From contig NZ_JAHLPR010000050.1 in NCBI RefSeq assembly GCF_018918005.1, positions 1-47,621 of the forward strand: a stretch of 47,621 bases of DNA, in the 5' to 3' direction. Below the pieces are notes generated by a model, which had not been told where the DNA came from, ran no database searches, and saw nothing but the letters and a program-made list of their open reading frames with translations. The DNA comes from Paenibacillus sp. MSJ-34. Lineage in GTDB: Bacteria; Bacillota; Bacilli; Paenibacillales; Paenibacillaceae. Numbering within the stretch: the first letter of the stretch is position 1; each line of letters begins with the position of its first letter. The position numbers and the translations under genes were made by a program. Shown here piece by piece: positions 1 to 7,154 of this stretch.

Positions 1-171
1 ATTGATACACCAAAAAGCTTTCGACCTATGATCTGCCCATATTAATTACCCCAAAAACGGATACAGTTTGCAACTCTATTTTCATTTATGGCGATGGTCG
101 TCAGGCCATGGGGGATTTGAATGAAAATAAGGCTAAATCTAGAATTTTTTGCGAACATGATCATGCATCTA

Positions 172-912
172 TTAATCCGTTTTTAATAGAAACCGTTGAT
201 ATAAGAAACGCAGCGCGATGACATGCACGGCAATGCCGGTGCCTCCGCAAAGGGCCAATACCGGTATTGTCAAAGCCTTCGGCGTCATGCCGCCGGCCAG
301 AAACGTTCTCGGAACCCAATAAGCCGGGACGATTCCGGCGAGCAATTGCCATGGCAAAGGAACAAAGTAGGCGATCGCAGGCAAAAAAACGATCAATCCC
401 GCTCCTTTCGACCAGGCCAGGCCTTCCACTTTGTTCGATGCGCAGGCGGCCAACAATAAGGCGATTAACGGAGCTTCCATCGCCAGCATGGGAAGCGTCG
501 CAAGCAAACTCGCGGTCTGCGCCGGTGCAAGGGAAGCTGCGAGCAGAAACATGCCGCAATAGAGGACGGATAATACGATCGGGAAAGAGAGACGGTACAG
601 CAAGTAGCCCGACTTGGAAAGCGGCGTGACGGAATAATAGGCGATCAGGTTCTCGTCCCGTTCGTCCAGCATCATAAATCCGGCGAGCACTCCTAGAATA
701 AGCGGAATAAGCAGCATCGCAAAGCTGAGGATCAGATTGTAATAAGGAGCCAGATCGAATCCGGCTTCGCGCTGCAGCAGCGCTGCCGCGAACGGAATGC
801 CGAACCGGACCGCCAATATAATAAGCATCGGAGCCAGCAAATAAAAAGCGAGCATCGGATCGCGCGCAATTTGTTTGACGTCTCCGCGAATAAGATGAAG
901 GAACCGATTCAT
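172..912 (-). CDS. ABC transporter permease (second of two), drug-export type
   Basis: This is a polytopic membrane protein of 246 residues with about six hydrophobic segments. The N-terminus (MNRFLHLIRGDVKQIARDP) is cytosolic and the rest is almost entirely transmembrane. It is the last gene of a minus-strand tetR, ATPase, permease, permease operon, and its ATG overlaps the stop of the preceding permease as ATGA (909-912). The frame extends further upstream, but this overlap and the internal ATG decide the start. The paired small permeases with one ATPase resemble the three-gene export systems annotated as fluoroquinolone or antibiotic ABC exporters. The substrate is not shown by the sequence. 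The permease role is well supported by context; the drug specificity is only inference. Confidence 0.8.
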   Translation of the reverse strand: MNRFLHLIRGDVKQIARDPMLAFYLLAPMLIILAVRFGIPFAAALLQREAGFDLAPYYNLILSFAMLLIPLILGVLAGFMMLDERDENLIAYYSVTPLSKSGYLLYRLSFPIVLSVLYCGMFLLAASLAPAQTASLLATLPMLAMEAPLIALLLAACASNKVEGLAWSKGAGLIVFLPAIAYFVPLPWQLLAGIVPAYWVPRTFLAGGMTPKALTIPVLALCGGTGIAVHVIALRFLYQRFLLKTD

Positions 913-1625
913 TTGCCGCCTCTCCTTTCGTTTCCGATTTTTAAAATGATGAACTTGCGGAATGAATGCCAGGTCCATAGAAATGCAATCGCGTTCCAGC
1001 CTGCCAGAAGCAGGAGGCCGTACGCCAATTCGCGCCAATCAAGCGGCGAGAACGCCGTACCGAGCAGCAGCAACGACGCTTTCGCGGGCAAAACGGCAAA
1101 TAGCGGACTTGTCCATACACCCACGGTTTCGAAGAGCGGCAGGACGAAAACAAACGTGTACAGCGTAGACATGAAGAAGAAACCGTTCAACGTCTGGCAT
1201 CTTACCGCCAGTCCCATACCGATCAAGGTAAAGAAAAAGGAAGTAAGCGCAACGCCTGTCACATACAGCAGCAGATTCGTATGAAAGCCGAAGGCGCCGA
1301 CATGAACCGCATAACTTGTAACGACGGACAAGAGGGTAAGGGACAGCGTTTTCGACACGATATATTCCGCCGGACGATACGGCGTAACGAATAAATTGTC
1401 GTAGACGTTCTGCCCTTTCTCCAGCAGCACGAGACCGCCGATAAAGAAAAAGCCGAGCACGCTCGGATCGGAAAAGGTTATGAGAATGCTTGCCGTTTCC
1501 TTGTACTCCCGAGGCATGAGTCTCAGCAAAACGATATAGGCGGCGCTGATGAACAAATAAGCGTAATAGAAGCCGTGCCTGAACTGCAGTTTCATATCGT
1601 AAACGAAAGCCGACGCCAATCTCAT
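909..1625 (-). CDS. ABC transporter permease (first of two), drug-export type
   Basis: The protein has 238 residues, beginning MRLASAFVYDMKLQFRHGFY, and is an integral membrane protein with about six predicted helices. The segment PRE-KETASILITFSDPS followed by a hydrophobic stretch, and the cytosolic turn around LFVTPYRPAEYIVSK, are typical of ABC-2-like export permeases in which the partner ATPase contacts a short coupling helix. Its start overlaps the stop of the ATPase gene by four bases (1622-1625) and its stop overlaps the next permease start, so translational coupling is likely. Both permeases probably form a heterodimer with the ATPase at 1622-2476. Export rather than import is inferred from the absence of a binding protein and from the TetR gene at the head of the operon. 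Confidence 0.8.
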   Translation of the reverse strand: MRLASAFVYDMKLQFRHGFYYAYLFISAAYIVLLRLMPREYKETASILITFSDPSVLGFFFIGGLVLLEKGQNVYDNLFVTPYRPAEYIVSKTLSLTLLSVVTSYAVHVGAFGFHTNLLLYVTGVALTSFFFTLIGMGLAVRCQTLNGFFFMSTLYTFVFVLPLFETVGVWTSPLFAVLPAKASLLLLGTAFSPLDWRELAYGLLLLAGWNAIAFLWTWHSFRKFIILKIGNERRGGK

Positions 1626-2476
1626 CCCAAACTCCTCCCGGTCACTTGAATAAAAATATCTTCCAACGAAGCTTCTTGCGTATGGATCGTCTCGACCCGT
1701 TTCGTCCGCAGCATATCGAGAAAATGCGGATCCGTTCCGATTCCGTCCAGATGGAAATCGGCGCTCCGCAAGCCTTCGCCTTCCCGGTATTCGACGCGCA
1801 GCCGTTTGCTGCCGCGCTGCACTTTCAACGTCCGCGGCGAATCGATCAGACTGATTCCGCCGTCGACGATAAATGCGACGCGATCGCAAATTTCATCGGC
1901 CGCGCTCATATTATGCGTCGTGATCAGAATTGTTTTGCCCTCGGACTTTTTGGCCATGATCAAATCCTTCATCTTCCTTGCGTTGACCGGGTCGAGTCCG
2001 GATGTCGGTTCGTCGAGAAACAAAATATCCGGTTTGTTCAGCAGCGCCCGGCAAAAATTCAGCCTCATCTTCATGCCTTTGGAGAAATCGGATACTTTCG
2101 TCTTGGCAAATCGCTCCAGATCGACCATGGCGAGCAGCCGCTCGGGTTGTTCCGTCTCCCCCTTGTACAGGGAACGGAATAAATTCAAATTTTCCAATGC
2201 CGTAAAACGGTTGTAAAAATTGGGGAATTCAAAAGCGACTCCGATGTTCTCGTAATAATCGTTCGTGACCTCGCGCAATTCGCGGCCCATCACCCGAACT
2301 TGCCCCTCATACCGTTTCAGGATGCCGATCAAAATTTTTTGCGTTGTGCTTTTGCCGGCGCCCGACGGGCCGAGAAAACCGAAAATTTCCCCTTTGCCCA
2401 TCGAGAAATCGAGCCCTTTCAGCGCAGGTTCCGTTTGCCCCGGATACGTATAATAAAGCCGTTCGACCTCAATCAT
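1622..2476 (-). CDS. ABC transporter ATP-binding protein of the exporter
   Basis: This 284-residue nucleotide-binding subunit has Walker A GPSGAGKSTTQ near residue 38, a signature motif written as FSKGMKMRLNFCRALL (degenerate relative to LSGGQ), Walker B DILFLDEPTSGLDP and switch histidine ITTHNM. The C-terminal about 70 residues (from KVQRGSKRLRVEYREG) form the extra domain common in drug-export ATPases. I chose the ATG at 2476 (MIEVERLYYTYPG) because it aligns with the usual N-terminus and lies eight bases inside the 3' end of the tetR gene. An upstream in-frame ATG would add an unrelated basic stretch. It works with the two downstream permeases and is probably repressed by the TetR protein encoded first in the operon. 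Confidence 0.92.
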   Translation of the reverse strand: MIEVERLYYTYPGQTEPALKGLDFSMGKGEIFGFLGPSGAGKSTTQKILIGILKRYEGQVRVMGRELREVTNDYYENIGVAFEFPNFYNRFTALENLNLFRSLYKGETEQPERLLAMVDLERFAKTKVSDFSKGMKMRLNFCRALLNKPDILFLDEPTSGLDPVNARKMKDLIMAKKSEGKTILITTHNMSAADEICDRVAFIVDGGISLIDSPRTLKVQRGSKRLRVEYREGEGLRSADFHLDGIGTDPHFLDMLRTKRVETIHTQEASLEDIFIQVTGRSLG

Positions 2477-3086
2477 GGCGCTGAGCCTCCTCCTTAACCA
2501 AGCCGCTGGCGACCAGTTCAATGAGCAATTCGATCGTTTCCTCGTAACGTTCTTCGCCGATTTGCCTTTTTTGCATGGCCAGAAGCACGATGGACCGGAT
2601 CAGACTGACGATCGTTTCCGGATTGCGGGCCGCCATCCACCCTTGTTGCTGTCCGCGCACGATCAGCGGCACGAAGAAAGCCGAGTCGTCCGTAAACAAC
2701 TCTTGCAGTTTATCTTCCGGCAGCTTGCGAAACACAGATTCCATCGCATCCTCGTCGTATATTTGGCGGATGAACGGATTTTCCTCCATCACGGCAAACG
2801 ACCGCCGCAAAAATTGTTTGAACATTTCTCTCGTGATATGGTCCTGCGCGAAGAAACGTTCGATCAGCTGCGACCGAATGACGCGTTCCTCCTGCTGCAA
2901 AATTTCGCAATACAGTTCTTCTTTTGAACTGTAAAACAAATAGAACGATCCTTGCGCGATTCCGACCGCTTTCGTTACGTCTTCGATGCTCGTCTTTTTT
3001 AATCCTAACACGGCGAACAGCCGCCTTCCCTCGTCCAGCAGTTTGTTGCGGATCGCTTCCTTTTCTTTTTCCGTAAATTTCGGCAT
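2469..3086 (-). CDS. TetR/AcrR family transcriptional regulator
   Basis: This is a 205-residue regulator with the N-terminal TetR helix-turn-helix (residues about 8-55: ...LFAVLGLKKTSIEDVTKAVGIAQGSFY...), ending in the family hallmark GSFYLFYSSKEELYCEIL. The remaining about 150 residues are the helical ligand-binding/dimerisation domain, which is not diagnostic. It is the first gene of the operon and overlaps the ATPase start by eight bases. A perfect 9-bp inverted repeat in its own promoter region (3114-3142) is a likely operator, so autorepression together with control of the efflux genes is inferred. A ribosome site GAGGTG lies nine bases before the ATG. Confidence 0.92.
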   Translation of the reverse strand: MPKFTEKEKEAIRNKLLDEGRRLFAVLGLKKTSIEDVTKAVGIAQGSFYLFYSSKEELYCEILQQEERVIRSQLIERFFAQDHITREMFKQFLRRSFAVMEENPFIRQIYDEDAMESVFRKLPEDKLQELFTDDSAFFVPLIVRGQQQGWMAARNPETIVSLIRSIVLLAMQKRQIGEERYEETIELLIELVASGLVKEEAQRHD

Positions 3087-3113
3087 AGGATCGACACCTC
3101 GTTTATTTTGAAT

Positions 3114-3142
3114 TTATGAATAATTTATTTTTATATTCATAA
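3114..3142. promoter_or_regulatory. Inverted repeat, probable TetR operator
   Basis: TTATGAATA at 3114-3122 is matched by its exact reverse complement TATTCATAA at 3134-3142, separated by 11 bp of AT-rich DNA. It starts at the -10 of the minus-strand tetR promoter and covers the probable transcription start. A dyad in front of a tetR gene is the usual place for an autoregulatory operator. Binding is inferred, not shown. Confidence 0.6.
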
Positions 3143-3169
3143 TATACGCCGGCATTGTCGATTTGTCCA
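3141..3169 (-). promoter_or_regulatory. Sigma-A type promoter of the tetR/ABC operon
   Basis: Read on the minus strand, TGGACA (3169-3164) is followed after 17 bp by TATATT (3146-3141), a good -35/-10 pair. The leader to the tetR ATG at 3086 is about 50 nt. The -10 overlaps the dyad at 3114-3142, consistent with repression by steric block. Confidence 0.5.
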
Positions 3170-3185
3170 GAGCCACATGAAGTTA

Positions 3186-3194
3186 TGGTATAAT
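3186..3194 (+). promoter_or_regulatory. Extended -10 promoter of the aldolase gene
   Basis: TGGTATAAT is a consensus TGn extended -10 with no convincing -35 at 17 bp. It lies about 50 bp before the aldolase ATG and is divergent to the tetR promoter. Confidence 0.5.
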
Positions 3195-3242
3195 GACGTT
3201 GACGTAAAAACGAATTGAAAATCGACGAAAAGAGGAATACAT

Positions 3243-3872
3243 ATGGATATGACAACGTTATTATTGCGGCATCGCATCGTCGCCATATTCCGCGGCATTG
3301 CCGCAGAACAGGCGGATATGGCGGGGCAAGCTCTCGTAGACGGCGGCATTGCCCTAATGGAAGTGACAATGAATACGGAAGGAGCGCTGCCGATCGTTTC
3401 GCGCTGGCGCGAGCGCTTTGACGGGCGCGCCTATATCGGCGCAGGCACGGTGCTGGATGAGGAAATGGCCCGGGAGGCGGTCGCCGCCGGCGCGCAATTT
3501 CTCATTTCTCCGAATTTGGACGAGGCGGTGATCGCATACGGCTTGGAACGGGGGGTCGACGTATGGCCGGGCGTAATGACGCCGACGGAAATCGTTCGCG
3601 CCTGGAAAGCGGGGGCGAAGGCGGTCAAGCTGTTCCCGATGGGGGCGCTCGGCCAATCCTACTTGCGCGAAGTTCGAGCTCCTCTGAATCATATCCCGAT
3701 GATGGCGACCGGGGGAGTCGATTTGCATAATATTGCCGATTTTTTCGCGGCGGGGGCGGCCGCAGTCGGTCTCGGCAGCAAATTGGTCAACGCCGAATGG
3801 CTGGCGCGCGGCGATTACGAGCGATTGACGGACAACGCGCGGCAGTTTGTCGAGGCGGCGGGACGCGCCTAG
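3243..3872 (+). CDS. eda: 2-keto-3-deoxy-6-phosphogluconate aldolase / 4-hydroxy-2-oxoglutarate aldolase
   Basis: This 209-residue class I aldolase has a (beta/alpha)8 fold of the KDPG aldolase family, close to the usual 205-215 residues. Visible hallmarks are HRIVAIFRGI at the N-terminus, MEVTMNT with the catalytic glutamate (about residue 40), GAGTVLD, ISPN, PGVMTPTEI, and KLFPMG with the Schiff-base lysine (about residue 129), then MATGGVD for phosphate binding. It cleaves KDPG to pyruvate and glyceraldehyde-3-phosphate in hexuronate or Entner-Doudoroff-type catabolism. It stands alone here, without the usual kinase or dehydratase partner, so the sugar acid it serves cannot be told. The start has AGAGG about eight bases upstream. 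Confidence 0.93.
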   Translation: MDMTTLLLRHRIVAIFRGIAAEQADMAGQALVDGGIALMEVTMNTEGALPIVSRWRERFDGRAYIGAGTVLDEEMAREAVAAGAQFLISPNLDEAVIAYGLERGVDVWPGVMTPTEIVRAWKAGAKAVKLFPMGALGQSYLREVRAPLNHIPMMATGGVDLHNIADFFAAGAAAVGLGSKLVNAEWLARGDYERLTDNARQFVEAAGRA

Positions 3873-3990
3873 AGGCTATTCAAAAAGTTTTTGAACACAT
3901 TTTTAGCGTTCGTTCATAAAAAGTTCAAAAAAAATAATAGAAAATCCGGTAACTTTCTCCAATGCGATACGTTTTACTTTATAACGAACT

Positions 3991-4005
3991 ATGAAAGCGT
4001 TTGCT
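3991..4005. promoter_or_regulatory. Catabolite-responsive element (cre) match
   Basis: ATGAAAGCGTTTGCT fits the Bacillus cre consensus WTGNAANCGNWNNCW at every position. It lies 22 bp before the start codon of the YcdB/SLH gene, where CcpA binding would block transcription. The ATG inside it could be mistaken for a start, but that frame is not the conserved one. Confidence 0.45.
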
Positions 4006-4027
4006 TTCGAAGCGAGGAGAGGTTGGT

Positions 4028-6475
4028 TTGAACCGGAAACAGATGCGCAAAGCGATGATGAAGAAATCGATGGTAGCGGCAACGCTCACCTTTTGTTTAG
4101 TGCAGCAGGCGGTTGCCGCGGAGGCGGCCCATTCCGAGACGGTAACGGCGCAGTCCGGCCCAAGTTTTGCGGAAGTATCCGTCATGTCGGGAACCGCAAC
4201 GAATTCGGGCGAAGGAAGCGCCTCCGTTTCAAGCGGGACGGCGATAAGGCAAGCGGAAGCGATCGATATCGCAGGCGGGTTGAATCCCGCGGATGCCAAC
4301 ATTTCCAAGGACGAAGCGGTATCGATTCTGCGCCGGCTGTTTCCGCATCTGCAAGACGCGGAAGTCGACCGGGCGGAATTCGGCGATCCGCACTCCAATC
4401 CGCCGAGCAACGAGAAAGTGTGGACCATCCAATGGTCTTATCGAAGCGGCAATTCCGGCATCGGCTTCAATAGCAGCGTCGATGCGATGACCGGCGAAGT
4501 GCTGCAAGCGAACATTGGCAATTTGCTCGAACTGAAATACGGCAAAATATACGAGCCGCCGCAAATGACGCGGGAGCAGGCGCTCGAGAAAGTGAAAGCG
4601 TTTATCGCGAAAGCTTCGCCTACGATAAAGCAAGATCAGTTATCGGAAGCCAATGTTCAATATCCGGACGAGCAATCGCTGTTTGCGCCCGCGAAGTATT
4701 ATTTTCGCTTCAATGTACAGGTGGACGGCGTTTCCTCGGATAACGAATCCTTATCCGTGACGACGGACGGCAACGGCGAGGTAACGGATTATTACCGCAG
4801 CCGCTCCGAACTGCCCTATCCGAGCGCGAAGCCTGCAATTACGCAACAGCAGGCGGATCGGATCTTGGCGGACCGGCTTGTCATGGAACTTGCCTACGTT
4901 CCGGTTTACCGTGACGGGGCGCTTCAGTCCTACATGCTTGCATACCGCCCCGCGGCAAACGGCTATCAAATGATCGACGCGCAGACCGGCAAACCGGTCG
5001 CCGCGCCTGCGGGGGAACAATGGGAGCATGGCGAAACGATCTATAAGCGGGTGCCGAGAACGGACGCAACGTTCATTCCGAAAACGGGAGGCGTGGCGAC
5101 AGGCGACGAAGCGGTCAAGCTCGTGACAGATGCGGCAAACGTTCCGGATGGAATGCAGTTGCGCCATTCATCGCTTACGTCGAGCCGGGGCGTCAAGAAT
5201 GAACGAATGTGGCTGCTGACATGGGCAAACGAGGAGAATCGGGCGATGCCGTTCGGCGGCGACCGGTTCACGGCTCAAGTCGACGCGGATACCGGCCGCG
5301 TGATTCGATTCGGCACGGAACGCTTCCCGATGCCGGGAGTGAGGAGCGAAGGGGAATCGAAACAGCCTGCGGGACAAACCGTTACGCAACAACAGGCGGA
5401 GCGAACGGCGATCGAACTGGTGAACAAGCTGTATCCGAACGCCGCGGAGGCGTTGAAACTGGCGTCTTCGCCGCCCGCCTACATGAAGAACGGCGATAGC
5501 GACGATTATTTATTTTATTTCCAACGTTTCTATAACGATGTTCCGGTTGACGGCGATACCGTGACCGTCGGCATCTCCCGTTCGGGGGCGGTACGGAGCT
5601 ATTCCGCGGAACGGACCGGGATGCTGGAGCATTGGGCGGAAGGGCAGAAAGCCGCCGTAACGGCGGAACAGGCGCTGCAAACGTATCGGGAGCAAGCGGT
5701 AATGGAACTGCGCTATGCCCGGTTCGGCGGATATTACGGAACGGACGGGAAGGAGCTTAAACCTTCTGTGAAGCTCGTATATGATATGAAATTCAAAGAT
5801 CGGGACCGGTCGTTTATTGCTTATATTGATGCGAACAACGGGAAATTGACGCAGACATGGTCGATTCCCGGCGGCGGTGCGAAGGATGCCGAACAAGCGG
5901 CCAAAGATATTGAGGGGCATCCTTCCGAGAAGGCGTTGACCAAATTGCTGCTTCACGGCATTTTGACGCCGGACGAACAAGGGCGTCTGCAACCGGATCG
6001 TTCTATTACATACGGTGAGTGGCTGGCGATCATGTCCAAAGTGGTAAATCCCTATTACCAGTCTCTCTATCCCGGTATGAATGAGGCTCCTTTCGCCGAT
6101 GTTGCGCCGGAAAGTCCTTATTTTGCGGCTGTGAAATATGCGATTCAAGAGGGTTGGCTGGCCGAGGACCGCAATGCCCAATTGCGGCCTGAACAAGGGG
6201 TAACCCGGGAGATGCTGGCCGTCTCGCTGGCCAAAATCGTAAAGTACGATAAATTATCGCAGTTTCTGGCCGATGACAAGACGGTCGCGGAGTTGAAGGA
6301 CGCTTCGTCGATCGAACGCAAGGGAGCGGCGGCGCTCTCCCTCAAGCTCGGATTGCTGCAACCGAAGGACGGGAAGTTCGAGCCTCAGGGAACGGTAACC
6401 CGCGCCGATGCGGCGGAGATCGTCATGCGCCTGGTCGCCTTGCAAGGGAAGATCGATACGGCGATCGGCAGATAA
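4028..6475 (+). CDS. Secreted YcdB-domain protein with C-terminal S-layer homology domains
   Basis: The 815-residue product starts at TTG 4028, chosen because GAGGAGAGG (4014-4022) lies five bases upstream. It has a basic n-region and hydrophobic core (KKSMVAATLTFCLVQQAVA) followed by AEA, a signal peptide. Residues about 85-620 hold repeated PepSY/YcdB-like units, recognisable from recurring patterns such as ITQQQADRI, VTQQQAERT and SVDAMTGEVL or QVDADTGRVI. From about residue 635 three SLH repeats follow (LLLHGILTPDEQGRLQPD, AIQEGWLAEDRNAQLRPE, SLKLGLLQPKDGKFEPQG), which anchor proteins to secondary cell-wall polymers. The role of YcdB domains is not established; protease-inhibitor or propeptide-like functions are proposed for PepSY folds. 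A cre match precedes the gene and a terminator follows. Confidence 0.88.
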   Translation: MNRKQMRKAMMKKSMVAATLTFCLVQQAVAAEAAHSETVTAQSGPSFAEVSVMSGTATNSGEGSASVSSGTAIRQAEAIDIAGGLNPADANISKDEAVSILRRLFPHLQDAEVDRAEFGDPHSNPPSNEKVWTIQWSYRSGNSGIGFNSSVDAMTGEVLQANIGNLLELKYGKIYEPPQMTREQALEKVKAFIAKASPTIKQDQLSEANVQYPDEQSLFAPAKYYFRFNVQVDGVSSDNESLSVTTDGNGEVTDYYRSRSELPYPSAKPAITQQQADRILADRLVMELAYVPVYRDGALQSYMLAYRPAANGYQMIDAQTGKPVAAPAGEQWEHGETIYKRVPRTDATFIPKTGGVATGDEAVKLVTDAANVPDGMQLRHSSLTSSRGVKNERMWLLTWANEENRAMPFGGDRFTAQVDADTGRVIRFGTERFPMPGVRSEGESKQPAGQTVTQQQAERTAIELVNKLYPNAAEALKLASSPPAYMKNGDSDDYLFYFQRFYNDVPVDGDTVTVGISRSGAVRSYSAERTGMLEHWAEGQKAAVTAEQALQTYREQAVMELRYARFGGYYGTDGKELKPSVKLVYDMKFKDRDRSFIAYIDANNGKLTQTWSIPGGGAKDAEQAAKDIEGHPSEKALTKLLLHGILTPDEQGRLQPDRSITYGEWLAIMSKVVNPYYQSLYPGMNEAPFADVAPESPYFAAVKYAIQEGWLAEDRNAQLRPEQGVTREMLAVSLAKIVKYDKLSQFLADDKTVAELKDASSIERKGAAALSLKLGLLQPKDGKFEPQGTVTRADAAEIVMRLVALQGKIDTAIGR

Positions 6476-6484
6476 ACGGAAGAA

Positions 6485-6530
6485 GGCTGTACCGCGCATG
6501 GTCAATGCTGATGCGGTGCAGCCTTTGTTA
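6485..6530 (+). terminator. Rho-independent terminator after the YcdB/SLH gene
   Basis: GGCTGTACCGC (6485-6495) pairs with GCGGTGCAGCC (6513-6523) through one G-U pair, followed by TTTGTT. It begins ten bases after the stop codon. Confidence 0.75.
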
Positions 6531-6613
6531 ACTTGTTTAGTGGAAGCTCGTCGTCATGCGTTTAGCGGTAAAATCTGGAGCAAATAGGTTCTCATCGCGT
6601 AAATCGCGAAAGG

Positions 6614-6748
6614 TAACGGTATTTTCCGGAGCTAATCTCGAGCATTTCGGCGAAAATGTCGATTTCGGAGAAATTAGCGGTAGATTTTCCATGTAATGTG
6701 GCTGAAGAGGGGCAGTCGGGAATATTAGCGCCGGTTTTTGGAGCTAAC
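6614..6748. repeat. Dispersed intergenic repeat, copy 1 (135 bp)
   Basis: This stretch aligns without gaps to 22561-22695; by hand count 117 of 135 positions agree (about 87 percent). It contains internal complementary pieces, GGAGCTAAT and ATTAGCG, and ends in an imperfect hairpin TTAGCGCC / GGAGCTAA, so the RNA could fold. It carries no open frame of note. Copy 1 lies between the terminator at 6485 and the regulated promoter at 6901. Confidence 0.8.
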
Positions 6749-6900
6749 TCCCAAAGAGGCCTCCTATTCATGCTGCGTATGTATGCGACACAGGAAACCT
6801 GTAAAAACGGCGATATGCGAGAAATTGCGGCTCGTTCTCTTCCGGAGGCGGGCTGTATTTTTTTGCTTAGGAGGAGTTCTTTTGTCAAGCACAGTGGAGC

Positions 6901-6965
6901 ATGTAAAAATTTTCGGAAGCATGTAAAGATCTTCTGTATTTTGCCGCGCCGGAACTCATTATGAT
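6901..6965 (+). promoter_or_regulatory. Direct-repeat activator box and promoter for the giant surface protein
   Basis: ATGTAAAAATTTTCGG at 6901 and ATGTAAAGATCTTCTGT at 6921 are direct half-sites exactly 20 bp apart. TATGAT (6960-6965) follows 39 bp after the start of the second half-site, and no good -35 is present, as expected for activation by an AraC-type protein touching the -35 region. Matching elements occur at 12387 and 20948. The adjacent YesN-type regulator (19331-20944) is the inferred binder. Confidence 0.7.
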
Positions 6966-7070
6966 GAAGTTGGTTATGCAGGATTGATGGAACGACCGGC
7001 AAACGGAAGCTACTGGGGGTTAATCGGAAAGAATTTTCTTGAAAAGGAGGGGGAAATGGAAATTTAATCG

Positions 7071-7099
7071 GAACCGTTTTCATCCTGATGGAACGGTTC
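7071..7099 (+). other. Hairpin in the leader of the giant surface protein mRNA
   Basis: GAACCGTT (7071-7078) pairs with AACGGTTC (7092-7099), and CATC/GATG inside can extend the stem. No U-tract follows, so it is not a terminator. Just upstream a strong AGGAGGGGG is followed by a three-codon frame (ATG GAA ATT TAA, 7056-7067). An mRNA stability or leader-control role is possible but unproven. Confidence 0.45.
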
Positions 7100-7154
7100 G
7101 CAGACATGCGTCTAAGAAGAATCTGACAATAAACCGGTAATGGAGGTCTTATTC

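Noticed and set aside
1-171. Left-edge partial gene
   Set aside because: All plus-strand frames close quickly and no ribosome site or motif is visible; the minus strand shows only the end region after the permease stop.
3879-3895. Palindrome TTCAAAAA-G-TTTTTGAA after the aldolase gene as terminator
   Set aside because: The stem is purely A/T except for one C-G pair at each end and is not followed by a T-run, so stability is too low to call it a terminator.
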